From: Eupeodes corollae
Lineage: Eukaryota > Arthropoda > Insecta > Diptera > Syrphidae
Assembly (NCBI RefSeq): GCF_945859685.1
Contig: NC_079147.1
Span: 286,271,992-286,335,991, forward strand
Direction: 5' to 3'
DNA: 64,000 nucleotides
Under the pieces are notes generated by a model. It was not told where the DNA came from and did not search any database. It saw only the letters and a program-made list of their open reading frames with translations. A program made the position numbers and the translations under genes. How positions within the stretch are numbered: the first letter of the stretch is position 1; every line of letters begins with the position of its first letter. Positions 52,245 to 64,000 of this stretch are shown here, one piece after another.

Positions 52245-53640
52245 TGTTAGGTACAAAAATGTCTAAAAAACCAACTTGACGTCTTTGTCTGTCACTTTCA
52301 AGTAATGGCTTGGTTGTCATTTCTTTAAAAAAACAACATTATATTAAATTCACTACAAATCCCGGCTTAACTTCAGTCAATCCACCAAAACCGGTGATTG
52401 GTAAAATGTTTTTAAAGGTCAGTTTGCAATTTTACTTCTTTGTCTGTCAGATTTAACAAAGTAATGGCTTAGCTTTACTGAAGTTTATTTGGGTTTCAAA
52501 TACATGAAGATAATTGAGTTTTACTTAATATACTAAAGTTACAACCACAACTGAACTTTAGCTAATGCACCCAAATTAGTGGATTTTTTGATTTTGTTTA
52601 TGTACAAAAATGCCTTAAAAAGTCAGCTTGCTATTTGACGTCTTTGTCTGTCACTTTCAACAAAGTAAAGTAATGGCTTGAATGTCACTTCTTTAAAAAA
52701 CAAATTAATATTAAATTCACTACAAACGGCGACTGAACTTCAGTCAATCCACCAAAACCAGTGATTGGTAAAATGTTTTTAAAGGTCAGTTTGCAATTTT
52801 ACTTCTTTGTCTGTCAGATTTAATAAAGTAATGGCTTAGCTTTACTGAAATTTATTTGGGTTTCAAATACATGAAGATAATTGAGTTTTACTTAATATAC
52901 TAAAGTTACAACCACAACTGAACTTTAGCTGATGCACAGAAATTAGTGGATTTTTTGATTTTGTTTAGGTACAAAAATGCCTTGAAAAGCCAGCTTGCTC
53001 TTTGACGTCTTTGTCTGTGACTTTCAACAAAGTAAAGTAATGGCTTGGTTGTCACTTCTTTAAAAAACAACCTAGTATTAAATCCACTACAAACCGCGAC
53101 TGAACCTCATTCAATCTACCAAAACCGGTGATTGGTAAAATGTTTTTAAAAGTCAAGTTGCAATTTTACTTCTTTGTCCGTCAGATTTAACATCAAAGTA
53201 ATGGCTTAGCTCTACTGAAGTTTATTTGGGTTTCAAATACATGAAAATAATTGAGTTTTACTAAATATACTAAAGTTACAACCACAACTGAACTTTAGGT
53301 AATCCACAGAAATTAGTGGTTTTTTTGATTTTGTTTATGTACAAAAATGCCTTGAAAAGCCAGCTTGCTATTTGACGTCAGTAAAGTAATGGCTTGGATG
53401 TCACTTCTTTAAAAAACAACTTAATATTAAATCCACCACAAAACGCGCCTGAGCCTCAGTCAATGTACAAAAACCGGTGGTTGGTAAAACGTTTTTAAAA
53501 GTCAGTTTGCAATTTTACTCTTTTGTCTGTCAGATTTAACAAAGTAATGGTTTAGCTTTAGAGTTTTACTAAATATACTTAAGTTTAAACCACAACTAAC
53601 CCGAACTAATACATTCAAATTAGTTGAAAATAAACCGTAA
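52245..53640. repeat. Tandem repeat, ~350-370-bp dimeric unit, 4 copies
   Basis: GTACAAAAATG starts units at 52252, 52602, 52969 and 53339. Each unit has two related halves: one with TTTGACGTCTTTGTCTGTCA then CTTTCAACAAAGTAA and ATGGCTTGG, and one with TTTTACTTCTTTGTCTGTCA then GATTTAACAAAGTAATGG and CTTAGC. It is thus a higher-order repeat of an ancestral ~180-bp monomer. The fourth copy is decayed and shortened. Confidence 0.9.
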
Positions 53641-56600
53641 CCGTTAAACAGGTTCTGAGAAATTCAAATATTGATGATATATTTTTTCTGTCATTTTCAA
53701 CAAAGTAAGGTAATGACTTTCCTGTCACTTTTTAACAAAAAATTGAACCTATGTTTTTTATTTGAATTTAATTTCTATTTAATATTATTCAATCCATCAT
53801 CGATCATAATCAAGCTTTCTAAATAGACATTTTAATGCCCACATACAAAAATGCATTAAATTATCATAAATCTATTTTTCTAAGTAGTCGATAAATTATA
53901 TTATTTAAAGAAAAAGCTCAAGTTTATTTTTTTTTTGTTTAAAAAATATTTCAAAATAAGTGATTTTGAAATATGTTAACGCCTCCATTCATCTACACAA
54001 CAAAAAAACACACCTTTCGCTCAAAAACAAAAATACATAATAACATCATACAAAACAAGAAAAACACATAAAGAAAAATCTTATAGATAATTATACTTAA
54101 CATATCGATAAACAACTCAAATATCTCTTCTTTAATTTTCTGTGGGTTGGGTATGGGTCTAGCTGAATATAAAAACGAACAGAACTGTTACCAGCTGTTC
54201 GATAATAAATCTTTGGAATTTTTGAAAATATTCATGTAAAACAATGCGGAGGAGTTTGATTTTAGTTTTGTTATCTTACTTTCAAGAACATTTCGTGAAT
54301 AGACAATAGAGTTTTTGACAGTTTTCATGGTTTGTGTTTTCACGCGGATGGCAACTAATGGCTCTTAAATTATTTACCAAAATGTCAAGAAAAAAGAAAC
54401 TACTATTTCTAAATGTGTCATCTTCCTAACTAATGCCAAAGTCAACAAGATGCTTATTAAAAGTTCAAACTCATTTTTATTACCTCCCGCTGAACACAAA
54501 GTGTCATAAATTATACCAAAATCAGAAACATCAAACGAAATGTCATCTTAAAATAGCAAAATACTTTTACTTTTTCAGAATCTCAAAATGAAATGTCAGC
54601 GCGAAGGCAAATCTTTTAAGTGCTACCAAAGTACAAAACAAAATAAAAACCCAAAAATAGAAAAAAAGAAAAAAGGAAAATAGGTAAATACAAATAAAAA
54701 GCAAAAGCAAATAATAATAAACTACTCTCCGTCTCCGTCCTCTTGCCATTACCACTTCACCTCAATAATAACAAACAATAAAACAAAAACAAAAAAAACT
54801 TTGGTACACACTCACAAAATGGGGGGAAACATTAGAGCAGAGAAAAACTAAATTGACATTTCATAACCGCACACTGATGACACTGAGTCCCCCCATTTCG
54901 TTTCGTTTTACCTCTTTATTATTTCCGATTCAATGAAATGACAGATCGAAAGAAAGAGATTTTCCTCCTATTTTTTTTATTTGTCTTTTAACTCGAACTA
55001 GGTTGACAAATAAAACTGACTTTGACACTACTTATGTATATGAAATGTGCACAGGCACACCGTTAAAATTAAAGAACTCTTTGATGCTTTTAAAGTTAAA
55101 ATCTTTTTTGTGTTTTTAAATGTTGCCTGGCCAGGAAGAGGCAGAGGCAGCACTTGAAAGTTCCATCAAAGCGAATCATTAAGATTATCACGTCATGGCC
55201 GTGAAGAGTTCATTAGAAAGAAATTCTTTCAAAATACGAAAAAGTAGATTAAGATTAGTCGAGCGGGGCTGGGCTGGGCTGTGATGTGCTGTGCCGGGAT
55301 CGAGATTGAGTATTGGGATGGAATGCGTGGGGTGGAAGAATGTAGCGTAGCGGCTGTGGTGAATGCGACGTGGCGTGACGCCGCCGCGTTTCACGAAATA
55401 AAAAAGAAGAAAATTAAGATGAAAGGAATTCCAGTGGGTAACAAAACTTTGTGAAAAGTTTTTCTTTTCAAAATGAAAATAACGTATCTCAATCGAAAGT
55501 GGATGTGATAGCGGCATTTGAAGCGGTCTGATGATGAGTGCGGCGGACGCAGAAGCAAACCTAGCGGTTGGTAGACAAAAGTTCGCTTATAAGAGAGGGC
55601 GTTCATGTGATGTGCTGTTGCTGGAAACGGAAAGTAGCAAACTAGTTGGCTTGGTTTGGCTTCGGCCGGAATAGGCATCGGCATTTGGTTTGGCGGCCGT
55701 GTAGATATGAAGTGGCAGACCACTCGAAAACCTTTTAAGACTTTTATCTCCATCACGCAGTAAAATTGCTTTCATCCTTGTTTCTGAGTGTATTATTATT
55801 TTTGATTTTTATTTTTATTTGTATTTTAAAAGACAGAACAAAATAAAGATAGTTTTTATATGATTTTTGTTTTAATGTCGCTTTTATATCTCAATTTTGT
55901 TTCTATTTTATTTTTGTTGCCGATTTGCTTTGTTAGATTTTGTTAGTCGCGTACGGCCCATCATTATTATCATCTTCATCAGACTTTGAGTTAAAAATTT
56001 AGAAGACTAAGTAAAGACAAAGATCAAAGGCGGTATGACGCGCGCAGACATCTTTTTATTTTTGTGTTGTCTGACGTATAGTTTGTGTGCTTCGTTTTAA
56101 AAATGTTTTTTTTTTTTAATCTCAAAAATATGTGTTGGCTTTAGAAATTCCCATTGAACAAGTCTAAAAAAAAGAAGAGAAACGCTTTTGTTCGTTTTTT
56201 TCGTGTGGTGTGCTCCTCTCGCTCTGGTTGAGTTGTGTCTTGTCAGACTGAGGGTCGAATGAGGTAGAGGTTGGTATAATCTTGATGGACGATGGAATGT
56301 TTGTCGTTCGGTTTTTTATCTTTGCTTTTCTTTAAGTTAAGCCGACTTTTTAGCTTTGTTAAATACTAAATTAAAACTTAAAATAGACTTTAAAATATTT
56401 GTTTCCCTCTCAAAGTCTATTGAGTTTTATGAAGTTTTTTTTCTTTAACAAAAGACTGTTTGCGTACGTTACGTGTGCGCAGTTTGTACAAAGCTTAAAC
56501 AAATGAATAATTGTGGACTGGGGTTATTTGATTATTTTTATTTTACTTTGATTTATGAAGTTTGACTGAACAATTCACAGACAGGTGGTGACTAAATGGT

Positions 56601-57394
56601 TAAGTGATTTTTGAGTTTTTTTGTATTTGTTGTACAATTTTGTTTAACTTTAAATGTTTGGCAATCATTAATTAAGATTTCTCAATCGATCGTGACAGAT
56701 GACAGATGACAGGTTGAGGTTAGTTTTAGTTTTTTGTTCTTATTTATTTTAAGGTGGGTTGGTCTTGATGGTGCAACTATTCATTAGCCATTATTTGGAG
56801 AATTTTGAGAAAAGTGCGGGTAATTTAGTTTTGTTAAAAATTAGGTAATAAGATCATTTATCACTCTTTGGATAATGTTCGTGTATCCTATTTAATTTGT
56901 GGGATTTTTTAAATTTTAAATCAAACTTCATGAATGTTGAAATCGTTTTTTCTTTTTATTTTGAATTTGGAATAATTAGTTTTATCCAAGACTTAAAAAT
57001 AATAGGTATGAATTGAATCAATTAGGATTTAATTGCTTTTTGACGTTTATTTTTGACAGAACAATGTCAAAACTTATCCAATGGTTGTTTTTGTCGATAA
57101 AGTAAGTTTTATAAGAGCTTTTTTTTAAAAACCATTTTCTGAACATTCAGATTTCGTTTTGAAATGCATTTGATGAGTTGGAGATCAATATTTCTGTTTG
57201 ATGGATTTAAATTAATTTGGATTAAATATTCCTTCGATATACTTTTCAATGAGAGTGACGATGATGACATTTATAACGAATTAATTTTTCCATTTTTTAT
57301 AAGTAAAATATTTAACAATGAATTTATCAAATAATAATCTTTACCAAAACAACCCGCTTTTTGAAATTGTTTTTGGAATTGTCAATTATTTGAC
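53641..57394. other. Long non-coding stretch
   Basis: No gene supported in about 3.7 kb. A GC-richer patch at 55130-55750 gives overlapping minus-strand frames, with no known domain. TGACAGATGACAGATGACAG lies at 56695-56714. Confidence 0.5.
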
Positions 57395-57665
57395 AACCCG
57401 TGGCGTGATAGTTAGTGCGTTGGACTGTCATGCCAGAGGTCTTGGGTACAATCCCTGCCTTTGCCATCTAAAGTTTTTTCACAGCTCCTACCTCTTGCAA
57501 AGACTTGACAAATCTTCTATGAGTAATTCTTGCCATGAAAAGTCCTTTCTCAAATCAGCCGTTTGGATTCGGCTTAGGTCCCCTCCATCCCTGAAAACAT
57601 TACTCGCACGAAGAAATGGTTTAGAGTTGTAAGTCACTAGAACCTAATTTTCAATGTTGCGACAC
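57395..57665 (+). mobile_element. tRNA-derived SINE copy 3
   Basis: The head ACCCGTGGCGTGATAGTTAG, TGCGTTGGACTGTCATGCC and B box GGTACAATCCC (57445-57455, one change from consensus) are followed by the same body as copies 1 and 2 (CTACCTCTTGCAAAGACTTG, AGTAATTCTTGCCATGAAAA, CAGCCGTTTGGATTCGGCTT) to CAATGTTGCGACACTTTG. No clear target duplication was found, so this copy is probably older. Confidence 0.85.
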
Positions 57666-57869
57666 TTTGTTTTTAACCAATTGAAATTTGTTTTTAGTTA
57701 GAACGCTGGCTCTTTTAATTCTGAACTTGCGGATCAGCTGTAAACACTAAGGAAAAGAAGTTTATCTTTGAAGCTATGACTACACTGAAACAAAAAAAGA
57801 AACACAATTTTAAGTTTGACATATTAGGCATTCAAGGCTTGTTTAGATACAAAACTGAAAAGTGACAGT

Positions 57870-58110
57870 TTGCTGTCAATTTTATATTGTTTTCCGCTGG
57901 TATAATAAAAACTCTAATAACCGCACAAAATGACAGTTCTCATTCTATAGAACAATGTCAAAAATCCTGCAAAATATCTGTTATTTACAGATTTTAAATA
58001 ATATATATAAATAATATTTAACATCTAGTATGCTGTCAATTTTAAATTGTTTTCCGCTGGTATAATAAAAACTCTTTTAACCGCACAAAATGACAGTTCT
58101 CATTTTATAT
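57870..58110. repeat. Duplicated ~80-bp segment, 159-bp offset
   Basis: TGCTGTCAATTTTATATTGT, TTTCCGCTGGTATAATAAAA and CCGCACAAAATGACAGTTCT occur at 57872-57950 and again at 58031-58108 with few changes. Confidence 0.85.
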
Positions 58111-58379
58111 AAAAAAGAAGTCAAAAATCATAAAACAGTCATCTTTAGTGATAAGATAAATGATTAAAAATTGTTGTTTGAATTATTATTAAACACTAGA
58201 AAAATTATCTGACATCTGTCAAATTTAAATACATATGAAAAATGCTGCCAATCTAAAAATGAACTGAGTTTTTGATTTATAATCCAAATAACTCCTGAGC
58301 CCAACAACATGACAGTCCCATAGGAAGATATTGTAATGGGTCCGATTTGTCAAATTGAAAACTTTGACATTTCTCGACG

Positions 58380-59735
58380 TTTCAAGGTCCCTAGAGTCGA
58401 AATAAATTATTTTTAGAAAGATGTCTGTGTGTGCGTGTGTACGTACGTTCGTACGTCCGCACGTCCGTAAGTTCACGACGTTTTTTTCGTCCTCCATACC
58501 TCAAGAACCAGAAGAGACATCGATTTTAAATAAATTTTATTATACAGATAGCAAGGCAGAAAGATACAGGAAGGGCTCTCAAGAAAATTACGTGGGTGGT
58601 TTTTTTGCCATATCTGTTTGAAAAAAAGGTGAAAATTTTGGTTGACCCTAAATATCTTACGAACCAAAAGCGCTAGAGACTTGAATTAAATTTTATATAA
58701 TATATTGTAACGTAATGTCAAAGAAGAAAATTTTTTGAAAAAAATCCATTTAACGGTTTTTTTTTAAATCAAAAAAAATTAAAAACAAAATTTGTCACCT
58801 CCAAAATTTTACGACTAAAATATGATTTCATCTCCAAAACAATTTTGTGAAACGTAGAATAATGTTTTTGACATCTGATAAAATTTTGAGAAAAATCGAA
58901 TTGACAATTGTTTTACAACCTAAAAAAAAAATTTATAAAAGTTGGTAAAAATTGATTTTCGACTCAAATATCTTTTCAAAACTTTGAGATATTAGCTTAA
59001 CACTACTTTTATCTTTCAAAAAATATTTTTATCAACATTCAGTAAAATTTTGAAAATAATCGAGTTAACAGTTTTTTTTACAAAAAATAAAAACCTAAAA
59101 AAAATTGAACAAAAGTTGGTAAAAATTGATTTCCGACTCAAATATCTTTTCAAAAATTTGAAATATTGGCTTCAAACTAATTTTATCTTATAAGAAATAT
59201 TATTTTCAACATAAGGACAAATTTTGAGAGAAAACGAATTGACAGTTTTTTTCAAAAAATAAAAACTTAAACAAAAAATTAATAAAAGTTGGTAAAAATT
59301 GATTTCCGACTCAAATATCTTATCAAAAATTTTAAATATTGGCTTCAAACTAATTTTATCTTATAAGAAATATTGTTTTCAACATTCGACAAAATTTTGA
59401 AGAAAATCGAATTAACAGTTTTTTTACAAAAAATAAAACTCTAAAAAAAACGATACTAAAACTTGGTAAGAATTTACTTTCGACTCAAATATCTTTTCAA
59501 AAATTAAAAATATTGGCTTCAAGCTTGTTTTATTTCACAGATTTCCGATATTCAGTAATTTTTATATAAAAATCTAACAGTCCGTTTTTTCATAAAAAAT
59601 AAAATCTACAAAAAATAGAACGCAAATTTGGTAAAAATTGATACGAGTACATATAGACAAACTTTTAAGCAAGACAAATCGACAGACGGGATGGGAAGTT
59701 ATCAGTGTGGGTCGCATACCAGCCTCTTTTTTGAA
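58380..59735. repeat. Repeat element with ~170-bp internal tandem units
   Basis: It starts with a GTGTGTGCGTGTGTACGTAC / GTTCGTACGTCC microsatellite and AAGAACCAGAAGAGACATCG. Degenerate units centred on an 'xxxAAATATCTTxxxAAA' phrase follow; the clearest (GACTCAAATATCTTTTCAAA) begin at 58971, 59134, 59308 and 59481 (period 163-174). Each unit holds AAAAGTTGGTAAAAATTGAT and CGAATTGACAGTTTTTTT. It closes with CAGACGGGATGGGAAG and GTGTGGGTCGCATACCAGCC (59693-59730). This is probably one interspersed element with a unique end and internal repeats. No coding. Confidence 0.75.
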
Positions 59736-62700
59736 TTTAAAGCTTGAATTAAAATTCTGAAATTAAACAATTGCAATGATACAAACGCAAATCAACTTCA
59801 ATTGATTGGATCCTGTTTGTTTATCGATCTCATTTATTTATGTGTTTTACTTTTTTTATGGGGTTAGTGACTAAACACACCATTAGTGTGAACTGACCTC
59901 AAATGAACTGTCATTAATGGTCAAATTTACTGTCACTTGGTATTATGTTGTCAATTTAAAATACGATTCATGTTCCACAAATATTTTGAACCCATCAAAA
60001 TTACATTTTTTTTATATGAAACAATGTCAAGATTCATCCACCTGTAGTGATTAAATAACTTGGTTTGAATTATGACACGAAACGACCAATAAGAAAAATA
60101 ATCTATCATCTATCAAATTTAAAGTCAAATAATGCAAAATTATACTGGTCATTCAAAATCCACCAGTGTGTACCGAGCCCAAATCAACGGTCACTGTTTG
60201 TCAAACTTAGTGTCGCAGTATTGCCAGATAAAAAAAACCCACTCTTTGGAAGGTTTATGAATAAATATAAAGTTTGGAACTAAATAAATTATTTTTAAAT
60301 GGTTTAAAAAGATTCGAAATCAAGTTTATGTTTATTATTCTCTTATTGACAACTCAAAGAAGATTTATCGTGTTCTTTTGATGTCTTAGCCTATTTTAAT
60401 TACCTACCAAAAGGAATTCCAAGAAAATGTTTCTCACAAAAGACATCGCATCATCATCATCATCGGCTTCAAATATAAAAGCTTTAAATCGCTTTAAGTA
60501 TATTATAAACGTACAAACCTAAACCTTTACATTGAATTTAAATACATTCTATAATTTCCATAAACAAATATTGAACTTTTGTTCTCCAACATGATATATG
60601 TATGTTTGCATATGAAGATTTTCCAAGATAAATAAATAAATTAATAGCCACAAAATTTAACTAGGTCACCAAATTTTCCTTTTAAGGGCTTATATGATGT
60701 ATTTACATATGTATATTCGTACATGTATCTCCATTCAAATTTATTCATAGTAAAATTGATTTAATTTCAGTAAATATATCTAAACAAAGATGCCCTTTTT
60801 ATCTTATGTCTTTTGAGGCTTAAATATTCATGAGAGAATTAAATAAAATCCAAAACATGCTTCTTAAAAGAATTTTTTGATCTGATTAAAATCTAAACAA
60901 AATTGAATTTCCATTTAAATCGTCTTTTTTATTGATCGTCTTAGATACGCATTAAAAAAGAAAAAAATGTTCCCATAAAATACCCGAAAACACATGTTTT
61001 GAAAAGAATCAGTTCGGTAGCAATCGTATGGATATTTCAATTTTATTTAAAACAAAAAATATTCCCACCAAAATCTCAACTTTAAGCATCCCAAAAGAAC
61101 ATGTATCATTTTCATATTAAATGAACCGAATAAAATTAAATAAAACCGAAAAACAATCGAATTACAAAAAATTTGCATACATATCTTTAGGTAAGGTTTA
61201 TTTTTATTTATACAAAAATTCACTAACGAATTTGCAAATAAATTTAAAATTCACATAAAATTAAAAACAAAATTACTAATTTATTCACGTTTTTATAAAA
61301 CCAAACAAAAATAAAACACACTAAATTAATAGCCACCCGGTTCATTAACAATTCTTTCAAACTTGAATGTTTTTAGTATCTAAAAAAAATTAAACTAAAC
61401 TACAAAGAAATACAACATCAAAAACATCAAAAATATAACAATTAAATTGTATCGCGTCATCAGAACATTTCATTTCAAATAATTGTCTAGACAGACAGCA
61501 AAATTTACTTGTTAATCGTCGATCGTTGCGATGAAGATATTTTTCAAACAACATCTCAAAGATACAATCGAAATGAAAGATTTCCGATCATCATGTTTCG
61601 AGATATTAAAACAGATTTGTTTGATTTTATTGTGAGGAACCGATTTGTGTGTTTGCCAAAAACATAAGAAACTTGACATACAAGATAAATAATTTTACAA
61701 AAATCCGTCCCAAGATTGGTCATGGATAAATCCAATAAAAAAACAGATACAAAATCTTCCAAGAAATCAAGAGATACATCGATTAATCAGATCGTGACGA
61801 TTAAAAAGTTAAAAAACAAAATAAAATTAAAAACAAACACAAACACATCAGCATCTTAAGCGATGTTGTTGTTCCAATATCTCTAGATACATTCAGATGA
61901 GATTCAAAAAGTATCTTTTTTGGGAAAAATGAAATTCAGATTCCAGTAGCCGATGACGATGATGATGACGGTACCGATGGTGATGATAATGATGATGATG
62001 ATGATCATGGTGATCATTGACTTTGTGTTGTGGAGTTGTTTCTTTCTGGACCAGTCGAGTCCTCTTGGTCGATCGGTCGTCCGTCTTCGAGATGTGGAGA
62101 CTTGGACTGGTCCAGCTGCTTCTGGTGTTAAGTGATCAACGTGTTTTCTTTTTTTTTTCTTTTTGACTTTCGTCTGATGGCAACATCAACAACAACTGGT
62201 CCTCTTTTCTCTGTGCACAAATTAAGTGCAAAAGATCAGAGGATGGTGATCATTTATTTTGATTCTTCACTGATCAGCAATGCAATTTATATTTTTCACA
62301 AAACTGAATTTTTCTTAATTTTGTTTTCTTTTCGTTTTTTTTTAAGGTTATGTTTGTGTATTTTTGTAGGTTAATTACCAATTTCGGTTGCTGAAATGAA
62401 CAGAGTGATCTTTTGTAAAGATCTTGACACTCGTGTGATCGCACAGTGACCAGTAGCTCTTTTATATTATGTGAAGTGTTTTTTTCACACTTGAAAATAC
62501 GTGTTTTTTGTGTGTTTTTTTTTTTTTTAGCGCAGAAGGAAGTTTCTCTTAATTTATTCGTAATTTATTTTTATTTCATCAGGATTTTAAATATAAGTTA
62601 TGGTTTCTGTTTTGTTGGTGTATATTTGGTTTGGACTGAGCGATTTCATTACATGAATGATGTCTTTTATCTGTCAAACTTAAACAAGGTTAAATGTCAA

Positions 62701-63230
62701 ATAAAATATTTCATCATTCGACGTTACCCGATTATTAAATAAAAATCTATTACATTTTTATAATGATGATAATTTATTTAAGAGATTATTCCAAAAAGCT
62801 TGATTTCGTAAATGAGCGTTCACGAATTCAATTGAACTTCAAATTAAATTGGAAATGTGCCAAAATTGTTGCTTTAAGTGACACATACAACGGACTTATA
62901 TTGACGTTTTAGCAATCAACTAATTTTGTTGATAACAAACTAATGTTAGCCTTTTCTTCCTAATGCTGATAACAGACTGAAACAAATCAATTAAATTAAT
63001 TTGGTATGACATTTCACTACCTAAAAATGTCTAATCAACTATTTTAATTAATAAAAAACAAAGAAAGAATTTGAAAAGCAAAAATGTTTATAATAATTAA
63101 GAAAACATGGCAACTAAAAATAATGATTGTTTGCTATCACAATAAAGTATTACTCAAGCCAAGTCCGTCCTATCATAACACTTCAAACAGATGCTAAAAA
63201 AAATAAAATTTATTTGAAGTACAAACACTT
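59736..63230. other. Long non-coding stretch with GAT microsatellite
   Basis: No gene supported. A (GAT)n-type microsatellite lies at 61951-62012. An 11-bp inverted repeat CTGGACCAGTC (62046) / GACTGGTCCAG (62105) is noted nearby. Frames here have no known domain. Confidence 0.5.
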
Positions 63231-64000
63231 ACTTACGTAAGATGGCGCTACAGTCCGTATCCATATGTACGTCTCCAGCCAGCTCGGTCCCTAGCTAGCT
63301 ATCTCCAGTTTCACACGCCAAGTTGGTTGAGCTCCTCTCTCAGCTGGGTGCGCTACCTAAGTCACGGCCTTCCCCTACTGTGCCGTCCCTCGGGATTGGA
63401 GGTCCATTTGCTCTACATGACCCAGGCATCTAAGCCGTTGGACTTTAATTCTGCTAACTACATAGGTCAGTGTCGCTGTACAGCCCGTACAGTTCGTCGT
63501 TATATCTTCTCCTTCATTCTCCATCTATGCGTACGGGACCGAAAATCACCCGAAGAATTTTTCTCTCGACGCAACGTAAGACGCTCTCATCTTTGGTTGA
63601 CAGGGTCCAGGTCTCAGCGCCATATATGAGAACCGGGATTATAAGTGTCTTATAGATGGTGATTTTAGATGCTCGAGAGAGGACTCTACTTCTCAATTAC
63701 CTTCTAAGTCCAAAGAATTAGCGATTTTCAAGAGTTATTCTTCGTTTGATTTCAGCGCTGGTGTCGTTGTCTGTGTTAATAGCGGTACCTAGGTAGACAA
63801 AGTCCTTAACTACCTTGAATTTAAAGCTGTCCATGGTGACGTTTTGTCCAAGACGTCGTTGTTCAGTGTCCTTTCTGATGACAGCATATACTTGGTCTTG
63901 CCCTCATTGATCACTAAACCCATCTTTTTCGCTTCCTTCGCAATGCTGAAAAACGCTCCACTGACATCACGCTTTGATCTTCCAATTATGTCAATATCAT
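63231..64000 (-). mobile_element. RTE-like LINE copy 4, runs off window
   Basis: Minus-strand element whose 3' end is at about 63231 (ACTTACTTACGTAAGATGGC on the + strand, as in copy 3) and whose RT continues past 64000 (the ADDIDIIGR segment is being entered). It is very close in sequence to copy 1 over 13690-14460, including the text of the 3' UTR (CTCGGTCCCTAGCTAGCTAT). Confidence 0.85.
63514..64000 (-). pseudogene. RTE-like RT C-terminal part, copy 4 (partial)
   Basis: The frame at 63514-63696 reads SRASKITIYKTLIIPVLIYG, AETWTLSTKDESVLRCVERK and ILRVIFGPVRIDGE. On the other side of frameshifts near 63700-63720 and 63870 come the YLG/ITAKINTD segment and KKMGLVI near 63910-63930. The YADD box lies at or beyond the window edge. 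Confidence 0.8.

Noticed and set aside
57363..57695. Target-site duplication for SINE copy 3 (GAAATTGTTTTT / GAAATTTGTTTTT)
   Set aside because: The left copy is about 20 bp away from the SINE start and the sequence is low in complexity.

Overview
The window reads as AT-rich, repeat-rich, non-coding DNA from a fly (Diptera, probably Brachycera but not a typical Drosophila). The basis is the mix of non-LTR retrotransposons (RTE-like, I/LOA-like and CR1/Jockey-like), mariner, hAT and Harbinger remnants, a tRNA-derived SINE, CAA/CGA trinucleotide-rich islands, and two textbook fly-type recursive splice sites. No intact host protein-coding gene, rRNA or functional tRNA could be supported. The recognisable coding capacity is decayed transposon protein. 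Two zero-length splice points on the + strand (junctions 11362/11363 and 37478/37479), each followed 52-62 nt later by a good 5' splice site, suggest that much of the window lies in one very long + strand intron. The first carries a small open reading frame shaped like part of a C2H2 zinc finger. The host gene is not identified.

Layout. 1-548: start of a 309-bp tandem repeat. 1197-1296: hexamer microsatellite. 4411-5121: deleted PIF/Harbinger element with a transposase first exon. 6230-7560: GC-rich trinucleotide island and a possible TATA promoter. 9045-10830: I/LOA-type LINE (minus strand). 10893-11070: hairpin MITE. 11345-11424: recursive splice site 1. 13321-32021: territory of a dispersed and tandem repeat built round a 12-bp box, TGGCGCCCAACG. 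It is interrupted by a mariner-like transposase split by an RTE LINE that itself holds a SINE (13510-15740), a 440-bp hAT element (16884-17323) and a CR1-like LINE nested in an RTE LINE (19340-23130). A second transposase remnant sits at 26385-26850, and a clean 18-box tandem array at 29250-32035.

32036-36150: featureless. 36160-37370: 150-bp tandem repeat sharing a motif with the 1-548 repeat. 37455-37530: recursive splice site 2. 39503-41085: decayed I-type and RTE LINE pieces. 41917-42129 and 43605-43730: small reverse-transcriptase fragments. 43876-44105 and 44600-46090: tandem repeats. 48470-50474: a SINE split by an I/LOA LINE, both with target duplications. 52245-53640: dimeric tandem repeat. 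57395-57665: third SINE. 57870-58110 and 58380-59735: tandem repeats. 63231-64000: RTE LINE running off the end.

Nothing here works as a metabolic or defence pathway. The interest is structural: a box-centred satellite whose boxes all point one way left of about 19.1 kb and the other way to the right; exact complementarity of that box to the 3' end of tRNA-Lys(CUU); a SINE family with clear insertion signatures; and recursive-splicing architecture.
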